DNA of 64,000 nt from CADCVQ01 sp038260305 (GTDB taxonomy: Bacteria > Actinomycetota > Thermoleophilia > Solirubrobacterales > Solirubrobacteraceae). Position numbers and translations under genes: made by a program. Position 1 is the first letter of the stretch. Each line of letters begins with the position of its first letter. The DNA is taken from contig JBBSNY010000011.1 in the NCBI GenBank assembly GCA_038260305.1, positions 1 to 64,000 of the forward strand. The letters run 5' to 3'. The notes under the pieces were generated by a model that was not told the origin of the DNA, ran no database searches, and was given only the letters and a program-made list of their open reading frames with translations. Positions 33,354-42,155 of this stretch are shown here, in pieces.

Positions 33354-36300
33354 GTGACCGCTCCCGCCTGCGCCCATCTGCACGTCCATTCCGAGTACTC
33401 GCTGCTGGACGGCGCATGCAAGATCGAGGCCCTCGCCAAGCGCGCCGCCGACTTCGGCCAGCCCGCGCTCGGCCTCACCGATCACGGGGTCATGAACGGC
33501 GCCGTCGAGCATTACCTCGCCGCCCGCAAGCACGGCGTGACGCCGATCATGGGCTGCGAGATCTACTTCACGGACGACCACACCGCCCGTGGCCGCCACG
33601 AGCACAACCACCTCACGCTGCTGGCGGCGTCGAACATCGGCTACCGCAATCTCGTCAAGCTCTCGAGCGAGGGCTTCCTGAAGGGCCTGAACCGCGGCAA
33701 GCCGACCGTCGACCTCGGGGTCCTCGATCGCTACGGCGAGGGGATCATCGCGCTGACCGGCTGCCTGGCCTCGCGCTTCTGCCAGCGCCTCGTCGACGAC
33801 CGCGACGACGAGGCCCGCGCGCACGTCGACGACCTGCTGCAGGTCTTCGGTCCGGAGGACGTCTACTTCGAGGTCCAGCGCAACGGCCTCGCGCCGCAGG
33901 ACAAGGCCAACGAGAAGATCGTGCGGATCGCGCGCGAGCTCGGGCGGCCGATCGTCGGCACGGCCGACGTGCACTACCTGCGCAAGGAGGACTACCACCA
34001 CCACACGGCGCTCTTGTGCGTGCAGACGAAGTCCACGCTGCAGTCCCCGAAGATGACGTTCGACACGAACGAGTTCTTCCTGAAGTCCAACGAGGAGATG
34101 GCGCAGTCCTTCTCGCAGTGGCCCGAGGCGCTCGCCTCGACGATCGAGATCGCCGAGCGCTGCGACGTGCAGATCGAGCTCGGCCAGCAGCTCATCCCGC
34201 ACTACCCGACGCCCGGCGGCGAGCCCGAGGCCGAGTACCTGCGCGCCCGCGTGCTCGAGGGTCTCGCGCGTCGCTACGGCGATCCGCCGCCCGCGGCCGC
34301 GATCGAGCGCATGGAGATGGAGCTCGGCGTCATCAACCGGATGGGCTTCGACGCGTACTTCCTGATCGTCTGGGACTTCATCCGCTACGCGAAGGACAAC
34401 GGGATCGCGGTCGGTCCGGGGCGCGGATCGGCGGCCGGCTCGATCGTCGCCTACTGCCTGGCGATCACCGACGTCGACCCACTGCGCTACGACCTGCTGT
34501 TCGAGCGCTTCCTGAACCCCGAGCGCGTGTCGATGCCGGACATCGACATCGACTTCTCCGTCCGCGGGCGCGCGCAGGTCATGCGCTACGTCGTCGAGAA
34601 GTACGGCCGCGAGTCGGTCGCGCAGATCGTGACGTTCGGCAAGATGTTCCCGCGCGCGGCGACGCGCGACGCAGCGCGCGTGCTCGAGCACGACTACGGC
34701 GTCGGCGACAAGCTCGCCAAGCTGATCCCCGATCCGATCATGGGCCGCTCGCCGTCCTTCGAGGACTGCCTGAAGCCGGGCGAGGCGCTGCGCCTGGCGT
34801 ATGACTCCGACCCGATCGCCAAGCAGATCGTCGACGTCGCGCAGGGCCTCGAGGGGATCGTCCGCAACTCCTCGATCCACGCGGCGGCGGTCGTCATCGC
34901 CGAGGGTCCGCTGACAGACATCGTCCCGCTGCAGCTCGCCGACTCAAACCAGGTCGACGCCGACGGCAACAAGATCTTCAACATCGTCACGCAGTTCTCG
35001 ATGAAGCCGGTCGAGCAGCTCGGCCTGCTGAAGATGGACTTCCTCGGCCTGCGCAACCTCGACGTGATCGAGGACGCGCTCGACATCATCGAGCGCTCGA
35101 CGGGCACCCGCCCCGACATGGCGACGCTGCCGCTCGACGACCTGCCCTCCTACGAGATGCTGTCCGCCGGCGACTCGATCGGCGTCTTCCAGTTCGAGTC
35201 CGAGGGCATGCAGAAGGCGCTGCGCAACGTACGCCCGACGGAGTTCGACGACCTCGTCGCGCTCGTCGCGCTGTACCGCCCGGGAGCGATGGACTCGATC
35301 CCGACGTATGCACGCGGCAAGCGCGACCCCGAATCAGTCGTCTTCCCGGACGAGCGCCTGCGCCCGATCACCGAGTCGACGAAGGGGGTGATCCTCTACC
35401 AGGAGCAGTCGATGCAGATCGCCAAGACGCTCGCGGGCTTCTCCGGCGCCAAGGCGGACGACCTGCGCAAGGCGATCGGCAAGAAGAACCGCGAGGCGAT
35501 GGCGAAGCTCGAGCCCGAGTTCGTCGCGGGCTGCCGGGCCTCGGGGACGAGCGACTCGGTCATCGAGCATCTCTGGCAGACGAACGTCAAGGCAGCTGAT
35601 TACAGTTTCAACAAATCGCACGCTGCGTGTTATGCATTAATTGCATACCGCACCGCATGGTTAAAGGCGAACTACCCGGCCGAGTACATGGCGGCGCTGA
35701 TCTCGAGCGTTATGTCGACGAAGGACAAGGTCCCGTTCTTCGCGACGCAGGCCGAGCAGATGGGGATCGAGATCCTGCCGCCGGACGTCAACGTCTCCGA
35801 CCACGACTTCGTCGTCTTCGAGGGCAACATCCGCTTCGGCCTGGATGCGGTCAAGGGCGTCGGCTACGCGGCCGTCGAGGCGATCAAGGCCGCGCGCGCC
35901 GAGGGCGGCGACTTCACGACGCTGTGGGACTTCTGTGCCCGCGTCGATGCCCGCACGGTGAACAAGAAGTCGATCGAGGCGCTCATCAAGTGCGGGGCGT
36001 TCGGGTCGACCGGAGCCTCGCGCAAGGGCATGCTCGAGGTCCTCGAGCAGGCGCAGTCAGCGGGCCAGAAGGCCCAGCAGGACCTCGAGATCGGCCAGGG
36101 CTCGATCTTCGACTCCTTCGACTTCGGCGGCGGCTCGGGCAACGGCGCCGCTGCGGCGTTCGCGGCGCCCGCGCATCCGCCGATCCCGACGGAGGAGTTC
36201 GAGCAGCCCGAGCTGCTGGCGATCGAGAAGGAGTCGATCGGCCTGTTCATCTCCGCGCACCCGCTCAAGCAGGTGCGCGAGGCGCTGCGCGACGCCGTCG

Positions 36301-36887
36301 ACTGCCCGCTCGCCGAACTCGCTCAGCGCAAGGACAAGGACTGGGTCAGCGCCGGCGGGATCATCACCCAGGCGAAGAAGATCCGCACCCGCAACGGCGA
36401 GCACATGATGTTCGCGACCCTCGACGACCTCGAGGGCTCCGTCGAGATCCTCGTCTTCGGCAAGGCACTGGCGGAGTACGAGGGCGCGCTCGGGGTCGAC
36501 TCCGTCGTCGTCGTACGCGGACGCGTCGACCACAAGGACGCCGACAAGACGTGCCTCGTCGTGCAGTCCGCCGAGCCGTTCGTGCCGACGCCCGAGGAGG
36601 TCGAGCGGGCGCGGGCCGCGGCTGCGACGCGCCTCGTCGGCCCGCTGCCGCTGCACGTCCGCCTCGACGCCGCGACGGTCGCCTCCCTGCCGACGTCGAT
36701 CATGGAAGACATCAAGCACCTGCTGGCGAACTTCCCCGGCGAGTCGGAGGTCGTGCTCGAGCTGCAGATGAGCGACGGCGACCCGCGCACGCTCAAGCTC
36801 GGCTCGTCCTACAAGGTCGCGCCGACGCCGACGCTGCGCGCCGAGCTCGAGCACGTGCTCGGCCCCGCGGCGCTCGTCGCCGGCTGA
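33354..36887 (+). CDS. dnaE: DNA polymerase III alpha subunit
   Basis: 1177 residues, the replicative polymerase. PHP domain begins HLHVHSEYSLLDG; palm catalytic acids D396, D398 and D400 lie in MPDIDIDF; then the fingers, the conserved FNKSHA helix (752-757), a helix-hairpin-helix region and a C-terminal OB fold (about 985-1070, VSAGGIITQAKKI). Codons 747-771 (35592-35666) are strikingly AT-rich, with two TTA, AGT, AAA, TGT, TAT and ATT codons, and span the position Y750|S751 where DnaE inteins insert in other bacteria. No intein is present and the reading frame is intact. Confidence 0.98.
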   Translation: MTAPACAHLHVHSEYSLLDGACKIEALAKRAADFGQPALGLTDHGVMNGAVEHYLAARKHGVTPIMGCEIYFTDDHTARGRHEHNHLTLLAASNIGYRNLVKLSSEGFLKGLNRGKPTVDLGVLDRYGEGIIALTGCLASRFCQRLVDDRDDEARAHVDDLLQVFGPEDVYFEVQRNGLAPQDKANEKIVRIARELGRPIVGTADVHYLRKEDYHHHTALLCVQTKSTLQSPKMTFDTNEFFLKSNEEMAQSFSQWPEALASTIEIAERCDVQIELGQQLIPHYPTPGGEPEAEYLRARVLEGLARRYGDPPPAAAIERMEMELGVINRMGFDAYFLIVWDFIRYAKDNGIAVGPGRGSAAGSIVAYCLAITDVDPLRYDLLFERFLNPERVSMPDIDIDFSVRGRAQVMRYVVEKYGRESVAQIVTFGKMFPRAATRDAARVLEHDYGVGDKLAKLIPDPIMGRSPSFEDCLKPGEALRLAYDSDPIAKQIVDVAQGLEGIVRNSSIHAAAVVIAEGPLTDIVPLQLADSNQVDADGNKIFNIVTQFSMKPVEQLGLLKMDFLGLRNLDVIEDALDIIERSTGTRPDMATLPLDDLPSYEMLSAGDSIGVFQFESEGMQKALRNVRPTEFDDLVALVALYRPGAMDSIPTYARGKRDPESVVFPDERLRPITESTKGVILYQEQSMQIAKTLAGFSGAKADDLRKAIGKKNREAMAKLEPEFVAGCRASGTSDSVIEHLWQTNVKAADYSFNKSHAACYALIAYRTAWLKANYPAEYMAALISSVMSTKDKVPFFATQAEQMGIEILPPDVNVSDHDFVVFEGNIRFGLDAVKGVGYAAVEAIKAARAEGGDFTTLWDFCARVDARTVNKKSIEALIKCGAFGSTGASRKGMLEVLEQAQSAGQKAQQDLEIGQGSIFDSFDFGGGSGNGAAAAFAAPAHPPIPTEEFEQPELLAIEKESIGLFISAHPLKQVREALRDAVDCPLAELAQRKDKDWVSAGGIITQAKKIRTRNGEHMMFATLDDLEGSVEILVFGKALAEYEGALGVDSVVVVRGRVDHKDADKTCLVVQSAEPFVPTPEEVERARAAAATRLVGPLPLHVRLDAATVASLPTSIMEDIKHLLANFPGESEVVLELQMSDGDPRTLKLGSSYKVAPTPTLRAELEHVLGPAALVAG

Positions 36888-36960
36888 GTCGCCTGACACA
36901 CCTCACAAGCGATACATCCGTAACGGCCGCTGTTGCCGGGCGACGGTCGCGGGCCCGGCT

Positions 36961-37851
36961 TCAGTCGCGCCGTGCCGGCGTCTCGATCTTCGCGCGGCGT
37001 GCCGTCAAGCCACGTTCTCGCAATACACGCGACAGGGCGATCTCCTCGGCCGTCGGACCGGTGTGACGCGGGCCCGGTGTCTCGAGCACGCAGGGCAGAC
37101 CCTCGAAGCGCGGATCGGACAGGAACACCGCGCAGCCGTCCTCGCCGATCTCGCCCGCGCCGATGTTCGCGTGGCGGTCACGGTTGGATCCCAGCGGCGT
37201 CGTCGAGTCGTTGAGATGCAGCGAGCCGAGGCGCTCGAGGCCGACGAGCGACGCGCAGTCCTCGAGCACGCCGTCGAGGCACTCGACGGTGCGGATGTCG
37301 TAGCCCGAGGCGAGCAGGTGGCAGGAATCCAGGCACAGCCCGAGGCGCTCGTCGGCGCCGGCGGCATCGATGAGCGCGGCAAGTTCGGCGAACGAGCGCC
37401 CGAGCGTCCCGCCGGTGCCGGCCGTATTCTCGAGATGCAGCGGGCAGCCGTCGGACTCCGCGAGCGCCTCGGCGATGACCTCGCCCGCGCGCGCGATCGC
37501 CGGTGCCACCTCACCGGCCAAAGCCGAGCCGGGATGCAGCACGACGGCGTGCGCTCCGAGCGCCGAGCCGGCCTGCAGGGAGCTCGTCAGCGAGGCGAGC
37601 GACTTCGCACGGATCTCGGGATCCTCGGATGCGCAGTTCAGGAGATAGACGGCGTGGATGAGCAGCGCGTCGACATCCGAGGCGGCCATCGCGGCACGAA
37701 ACGCGGTCACCTCGTCGTCGGAGTACACGCGCGGCTTCCACGCCCGCGGGTTCTGGTTGAAGATCTGGATCGCGCGCGCTCCGCGCTCGATCCCGCGCGC
37801 TACGGCGTTCGCCGGCCCGCCGGCCGGGGAGACGTGGGCCCCGATCAGCAT
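36961..37851 (-). CDS. nfo: Endonuclease IV (AP endonuclease)
   Basis: 296 residues. Zinc-dependent endonuclease that cuts DNA at abasic sites. Metal ligands are visible in order: IHAVYL, VLHPGSALAGE, HLENTAGTGG, CLDSCHLLASGYD, HLNDSTTPLGSNRDRHANIG and LETPGP. Length is typical. Divergent from gltX with only 18 bases between start codons, so the promoters overlap. Convergent with dnaE. Confidence 0.96.
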   Translation of the reverse strand: MLIGAHVSPAGGPANAVARGIERGARAIQIFNQNPRAWKPRVYSDDEVTAFRAAMAASDVDALLIHAVYLLNCASEDPEIRAKSLASLTSSLQAGSALGAHAVVLHPGSALAGEVAPAIARAGEVIAEALAESDGCPLHLENTAGTGGTLGRSFAELAALIDAAGADERLGLCLDSCHLLASGYDIRTVECLDGVLEDCASLVGLERLGSLHLNDSTTPLGSNRDRHANIGAGEIGEDGCAVFLSDPRFEGLPCVLETPGPRHTGPTAEEIALSRVLRERGLTARRAKIETPARRD

Positions 37852-37855
37852 CTCG

Positions 37856-37861
37856 TAGTGT
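37856..37861 (+). promoter_or_regulatory. Leaderless -10 element TAGTGT
   Basis: TAGTGT lies inside the 18-base nfo-gltX gap and ends 8 bases before the gltX ATG. The two divergent genes must share overlapping promoter DNA, with any upstream promoter contacts for gltX inside the nfo coding region. Confidence 0.6.
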
Positions 37862-37869
37862 CAGGGCGC

Positions 37870-39216
37870 ATGAGGGTCCGCTTCGCTCCATCCCCGACCG
37901 GGGCACTACATGTCGGCGGCGCACGAACGGCGCTGTACAACTGGCTGCTCGCCCAGCAGGGCGCGACATTCGTCCTGCGCATCGAAGATACCGACCGCGA
38001 GCGTTCCACCCCCGAGAACGTTGAGCAGATCCTCGACGCGCTGGAATGGTTGGGACTCGACGACTACGAGAAGCCGTGGATCAGCCAGATCTCGCGCAGA
38101 GAGCGCCACCAGGAAGTGCTCCGTCAGCTCATCGACGGCGGGCATGCGTACCGCTCCACGGCCGCGAAGCCCGAGGTGGACGCATATAAGGCACGGCATG
38201 GCAGGGAGCGCGGCTTTCGCGGCGAGGCCGAGGCGGAGGGTGCGGTGCGCCTGCGGGTCCCCGACGACGGCGAGACGGTCGTTCGCGACATCATCCGTGG
38301 CGAAACAACGTTCGCACATGTGCACCTCGACGACCCGGTCATCGCCCGCGCGGATGGCAGCGTCCTCTACAACTTCGCGGTCGCCGTCGATGACCTCGAT
38401 GCCGGGATCACCCACGTCGTGCGCGGCGAGGACCACCTCTCGAACACCCCCAAGCAGCTGCTCGTGCTCGAGGCCCTCGGAGAGCCCGGACCGCTCTACG
38501 CACATCTGCCGCTGCTGCACGGTCCGGACGGCAAGAAGCTCTCCAAGCGCCACGGAGCGGCGTCCGTCCAGGAGCTGCGCGATGCCGGATTTCTGCCCGA
38601 GGCGGTCTGCAACTACCTCGTGCTGCTGGGCTTCGGGATGTACGACGACGAGACGATCGTCCCGATCGACGCGCTCATCAACCGCTTCGATCTCACGCAT
38701 GTTTCCAAGAACCCCGCGCAGTTCGACGAGCGCAAGCTCCGGTGGATGAACGGCCGCTACGTGCGTGACCTGTCAGTCGAGGACCTGACGGCGCGCCTCG
38801 AGACGTTCACGGGGCGTACGGGCCTGCGCGCGGCCGTCGAGATCTCGCGCGAGAAGATGCAGACGCTCGCCGACTTCTGGCCGCTGGCGGGCTTCATCTT
38901 CGACGGGCCCGCCGACGACCCCGCGGCGCGCGAGAAGTGGCTCGACGACGACGGCCGCGCGGTGCTGCGCGACGTCCACGCGGCGCTCGACGCGGTCGAC
39001 CCGTTCACGCAGGACGCGGTCCAGGCGGCGCTCGAGGGCGTCGTCGCGGCACGCGAGGTCAAGCCCAAGCAGATCTTCCAACCGGTCCGAGTGGCGCTCG
39101 CCGGGCGCGCGATCTCGCCGGGGATCTTCGAGACGGTCGTCGTGCTCGGGCGCGAGGAGACGCTACGGCGGATCGATCGCGCGCTCCAGTCCGTGGCCAA
39201 AGCCCCCGCGCCCTAA
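37870..39216 (+). CDS. gltX: Glutamyl-tRNA synthetase
   Basis: 448 residues, class I. HIGH-like motif in RFAPSPTGALHVGGART, ALYNWLLA, LRIEDTDRERS, and the KMSKS-like KKLSKRHG. The C-terminal anticodon domain is helical. No glutaminyl-tRNA synthetase is seen in the window and gatCAB is present, so a non-discriminating enzyme that also charges tRNA-Gln is plausible; specificity cannot be read from this alone. The ATG at 37870 begins directly at MRVRFAPSPTG. Confidence 0.96.
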   Translation: MRVRFAPSPTGALHVGGARTALYNWLLAQQGATFVLRIEDTDRERSTPENVEQILDALEWLGLDDYEKPWISQISRRERHQEVLRQLIDGGHAYRSTAAKPEVDAYKARHGRERGFRGEAEAEGAVRLRVPDDGETVVRDIIRGETTFAHVHLDDPVIARADGSVLYNFAVAVDDLDAGITHVVRGEDHLSNTPKQLLVLEALGEPGPLYAHLPLLHGPDGKKLSKRHGAASVQELRDAGFLPEAVCNYLVLLGFGMYDDETIVPIDALINRFDLTHVSKNPAQFDERKLRWMNGRYVRDLSVEDLTARLETFTGRTGLRAAVEISREKMQTLADFWPLAGFIFDGPADDPAAREKWLDDDGRAVLRDVHAALDAVDPFTQDAVQAALEGVVAAREVKPKQIFQPVRVALAGRAISPGIFETVVVLGREETLRRIDRALQSVAKAPAP

Positions 39217-39308
39217 CGAATCCCGCGTTTCTTCTCAACCAAACGTCCACAGCTGCCGATACCGGGTGTGCCCGACCGATCCCGACCCGAAGGCAGGGAC
39301 CGCTACAC

Positions 39309-40385
39309 ATGATCTCGCCAGCTCCCGCACGCACCGCATCATCCAGCGCCTCCGTTCAGCGCCATCACAACGAGGGCCACGGCCGTCGACTGACCGCTGC
39401 CTTCGAGGCACTTGAAGCCTTCCCGGCGCTCGCGGAGTCGCGCAACCGCCTCCTGCGCCTCGTCAGCGCCGAGCGCGTGTCGCCGGCTGACATCGTGGCG
39501 ACCGTGGAGTCGGACATCGCGCTCGTTATCAGCGTCATGCGCCTGGCGAACCAGATCGACGGGCCCAAGCGCGGCCGCGTCGAGTCGATCGTCAAGGCCG
39601 TCGAGATCCTCTCGCCCGAGTCCGTCCAGGCACTCGCCGCGAGTGCCCGCACGTTTGACTTCTTCGAGCGCTCGTCGGTCTGGGACGTCGCTCCCGAGCG
39701 CTCCCGCCTGCACGGCGTCGCTACGCAGCGCGCGGCCGACCGCCTCGCACAGGAGGCCGGCTACGAGCACCGCGACCGCCTCATGGTCACGACCCTTCTG
39801 CACGACATCGGCAAGCTCGTCCTGACGCATGCCTACCCCGGCTACCCGGAGCAGGTCCACGGCGATGCCCGCACGCCCGAGGAGCGCGTCCATCGCGAGC
39901 GCCGCGAGCTCGGCGTCGACCACGCTCTCGTCGGCGGCGTGCTCGCCCGGCGCTGGGGCCTGCCCGGCGCCGTCGCATCGGCGATCGAGCGCCACCACTC
40001 CGAGGACGCGCAGGGTGAGGCCGCCTTCGTGCGCCTCGCCGACATGCTTGCCCACTACGCCCACGGCGACCAGATCTCCCCGAACTCGCTGCTGAAGACC
40101 GCCCGCGCCGTCGGCCTCGGCCCGACTGAGCTGCGCTCGGTCATGTATGATCTGCCCTACCCGTCCTCCGGTCGCCCGCGCCAGATCGACCCGTGCCCGC
40201 TGTCGGGCCGTGAGGTCGAAGTGCTCAAGCGCCTCTCCGAGGGCAAGGTCTACAAGCAGATCGCCGCCGAGCTGCAGCTGTCGACGTCGACGGTCCGCAC
40301 CCACCTGCACAACATCTACGGCAAGCTCGGCGCCGTCGACCGCGCGCAGGCCGTCCTCATCGCCACCGAACGCGGCTGGCTCTAG
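39309..40385 (+). CDS. HDOD domain-LuxR helix-turn-helix fusion regulator
   Basis: 358 residues. The HDOD domain (about 30-235) includes VESDIALVISVMRLAN, LSPESVQALA, an intact HD pair H165-D166 in LLHDIGKL, and HALVGGVLARRWGLP. The C-terminus (295-355) is a LuxR/GerE DNA-binding domain: LSGREVEVLKRLSEGKVYKQIAAEL, STSTVRTHLHNIYGKL. HDOD proteins normally act as signalling scaffolds; fused to a LuxR module it should act as a DNA-binding regulator with an HDOD sensor. No receiver domain is present. AGGGA upstream of the ATG at 39309 supports the start. Monocistronic; target unknown. Confidence 0.9.
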   Translation: MISPAPARTASSSASVQRHHNEGHGRRLTAAFEALEAFPALAESRNRLLRLVSAERVSPADIVATVESDIALVISVMRLANQIDGPKRGRVESIVKAVEILSPESVQALAASARTFDFFERSSVWDVAPERSRLHGVATQRAADRLAQEAGYEHRDRLMVTTLLHDIGKLVLTHAYPGYPEQVHGDARTPEERVHRERRELGVDHALVGGVLARRWGLPGAVASAIERHHSEDAQGEAAFVRLADMLAHYAHGDQISPNSLLKTARAVGLGPTELRSVMYDLPYPSSGRPRQIDPCPLSGREVEVLKRLSEGKVYKQIAAELQLSTSTVRTHLHNIYGKLGAVDRAQAVLIATERGWL

Positions 40386-40389
40386 GACC

Positions 40390-40791
40390 CTAGGCCTCCG
40401 ACCCCGACGCGCGCAGCGCTCGCAGCGGCCACGGAGGCCCCGGACGTCCGCGCCGCCGCGCCGCGATGGTCCACGCAAGCGCCGCGAGGCCCATGCCGAA
40501 CGCGTCGATCGCGACGTCCAGCGGCGCGCCGTGGCGACCGGCGACGAAGGTCTGGTGGTACTCGTCGCTGCCGGCATACAGCAGCGCGACGACGGTCGCG
40601 AGAACCGGGCGCCGCCAGTGCGTCGCCCGCGCGACCGTCAGCCACAGCGCCGCGAAGATCGTGATGTGTGCGGCCTTGCGCAGCACGAGATCCCATGCGC
40701 CCAGGCCGGAGCTCAGATCAGGCGTCGCCGATAGCGAGTAGATCAACGCCATGACGGCGAGGGGAGGGGCATACCGGCTGACGGGTCGCAT
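40390..40791 (-). CDS. VanZ-like membrane protein
   Basis: 133 residues with about four transmembrane helices. The family phrases YSLSATPDLS, RKAAHITIFAALW and YAGSDEYHQTFVAGRHG-ADVAIDAFG (here PLDVAIDAFG) identify VanZ, a family linked to teicoplanin resistance and envelope functions, though most members have no defined role. The ATG at 40791 is preceded by TAGGGT with 6 bases between, suggesting a leaderless message. It ends 4 bases from the convergent HDOD-LuxR gene. Confidence 0.88.
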   Translation of the reverse strand: MRPVSRYAPPLAVMALIYSLSATPDLSSGLGAWDLVLRKAAHITIFAALWLTVARATHWRRPVLATVVALLYAGSDEYHQTFVAGRHGAPLDVAIDAFGMGLAALAWTIAARRRGRPGPPWPLRALRASGSEA

Positions 40792-40797
40792 ACAGTG

Positions 40798-40803
40798 ACC
40801 CTA
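40798..40803 (-). promoter_or_regulatory. Leaderless -10 element TAGGGT for VanZ gene
   Basis: On the minus strand TAGGGT is followed by CACTGT and the ATG at 40791. It overlaps the left arm of the inverted repeat at 40801-40827. Confidence 0.6.
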
Positions 40804-40827
40804 GTGGTCCCTCCAGCAACCACTTAG
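40801..40827. promoter_or_regulatory. Inverted repeat, probable Rrf2 operator
   Basis: AGTGGT (40803-40808) and ACCACT (40819-40824), with flanking CT/TAG symmetry, lie around a 10-base spacer directly upstream of the Rrf2 gene. The repeat also covers the VanZ -10 element, so a bound regulator could control both divergent genes. Autoregulation is common in this family; the binding itself is inference. Confidence 0.55.
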
Positions 40828-40831
40828 AGCG

Positions 40832-41221
40832 ATGATCTCGATCACCACGAAGTCTCCGTACGCGCTGCAGGCGCTGGCCGAGCTCGGACGCTCGGGCGAT
40901 GGGCCGGTCCCGATCGGCGAGCTTGCCCGCCGCCGCGCGATCCCCGTGCAGTTCCTCGAGCAGCTCTTCGCGACGCTGCGCAGGGCCGGGGTGCTGAAGT
41001 CCCAGCGCGGCGTCAAGGGTGGCTACACGTTCGCCCGCACACCCGGCGAGATCACCGTGCTGGAGATCGTCGAGCTGCTCGACGGCCCGCTCGGACGCGA
41101 CGCCGAGGGGATCTTCGGCGAGGCGGCCAAGGCCGCCCGCGCCGTCCTCGGCGCCACGACGATCGCTGACGTCGTCGAACGCGAGGCGCGCGACGCGGGC
41201 GTCGCGATGTACCACATCTGA
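40832..41221 (+). CDS. Rrf2-family transcriptional regulator
   Basis: 129 residues. The winged helix begins MISITTKSPYALQALAELG and includes IPVQFLEQLFATLRRAGVLKSQRGVKGGY, all typical of Rrf2. There is no cysteine anywhere, so it cannot hold an iron-sulfur cluster as IscR or NsrR do; it resembles the cysteine-metabolism regulator CymR, which acts with CysK. A cysK-cysE pair lies about 6 kb downstream. That functional link is inference. Confidence 0.9.
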   Translation: MISITTKSPYALQALAELGRSGDGPVPIGELARRRAIPVQFLEQLFATLRRAGVLKSQRGVKGGYTFARTPGEITVLEIVELLDGPLGRDAEGIFGEAAKAARAVLGATTIADVVEREARDAGVAMYHI

Positions 41222-41466
41222 GAAGCCGCCGCGGATATGGGCTAGCGCCAGTGTTTCCGGGCCTTCGTGCCGTTCTCAGCCGCTCGGAACCGCCGTGTTG
41301 AGGGTCGACCGTCGCGCACTGTCGCGGGCGCCGCCAGCTTCTGGTGTATCGGCGTCGAGTCGGTCGATGACTGACCCCCCGTCGTACCAGGGGGTCTGGC
41401 CTTGCCAGGCTCGGCTACCGGGTGGGCCCCGCCGGGGTCTGCGAGCTTGATCGCCGGGAATCGACC

Positions 41467-41697
41467 GTGACGTTTCCAAGTATCAAAGCGAAGACACTGC
41501 TCAAGATCCTCCAACGCGAGCCGCTGAACTACCGGATCGTTCGCCAGAGCGGTTCGCATCGTCGGATGAAGGCTCCCGGCCGACCGACGATCACGTTCGG
41601 CTTCCACGACAGCCGGACGCTCGCACCCGGCGAGGTTCGCGCTGTGCTGATCAAGGACGTCGGCCTTGAAGAACATGAAGCGCTGGCTCTACTCTGA
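41467..41697 (+). CDS. hicA: HicA-type mRNA interferase toxin
   Basis: 76 residues. The fold pattern is right for HicA: a basic N-terminus, RIVRQSGSHRRM with the conserved Gly-Ser-His catalytic histidine, a strand TITFGFH, and the helix RTLAPGEVRAVLIKDVGL. HicA cleaves mRNA and is neutralised by HicB. The GTG at 41467 is used. The segment is less GC-rich than its surroundings, as expected for a mobile toxin-antitoxin locus. The antitoxin gene starts 10 bases after the stop. Confidence 0.8.
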   Translation: MTFPSIKAKTLLKILQREPLNYRIVRQSGSHRRMKAPGRPTITFGFHDSRTLAPGEVRAVLIKDVGLEEHEALALL

Positions 41698-41707
41698 GAG
41701 GACGAAC

Positions 41708-41932
41708 ATGGAGCCTATCCGCGTGATCTACCACGAGCACCCCGGCCACGGGTGGTCGGCGGACAGCCCCGATCTCGCTGGATGGCGCGTCTTCGGTGAC
41801 TGCTATCAGGACACGTATGCGCTTGCGGAGGAAGGCGTCCGCTTCGTGCTGGATTGCGAGGCGGAGGATCGCGGGGAGCCGCCGCCGGTGACCTATCCGC
41901 CGATCGAGCACTACGTGCCCGCGCCGGCGTGA
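41708..41932 (+). CDS. hicB: HicB-type antitoxin
   Basis: 74 residues. Sequence YHEHPGHGWSADSPDLAGWRVFGDCYQDTYALAEEGV is the partial RNase-H-like HicB fold (W-A-D-PDLPG pattern followed by helix). There is no C-terminal DNA-binding domain, so it likely neutralises HicA without a strong repressor role. A good Shine-Dalgarno sequence (GAGAGGA) precedes the ATG. Toxin-first order is typical of hicAB. Confidence 0.8.
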   Translation: MEPIRVIYHEHPGHGWSADSPDLAGWRVFGDCYQDTYALAEEGVRFVLDCEAEDRGEPPPVTYPPIEHYVPAPA

Positions 41933-42155
41933 AACGGTCTCGATCGTCGCGGAGCGTGTCGCGCACGGTCCCGACTGCCAGCAGCTACGGGACGTAACTC
42001 CGATGTACCGCATCTGACCGACGCGTCCGCGCGGTGCGCGATGCTGGCGCGACTCCCCGGATCGTCCGTGCCCGAGCGGTGTTGTCGCGAAGGACCATGC
42101 CACCGCCGGCTCCTCCGGGCCCAATGGCCCTGATGACCACCACAAGGAGATGCCA

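Noticed and set aside
35592..35666. An intein still present in dnaE
   Set aside because: The frame runs straight through FNKSHA with no inserted splicing blocks; only codon usage is unusual.
41242..41676. Minus-strand gene opposite hicA
   Set aside because: The frame has no recognisable domain and overlaps hicA, which has clear family motifs and a paired antitoxin.
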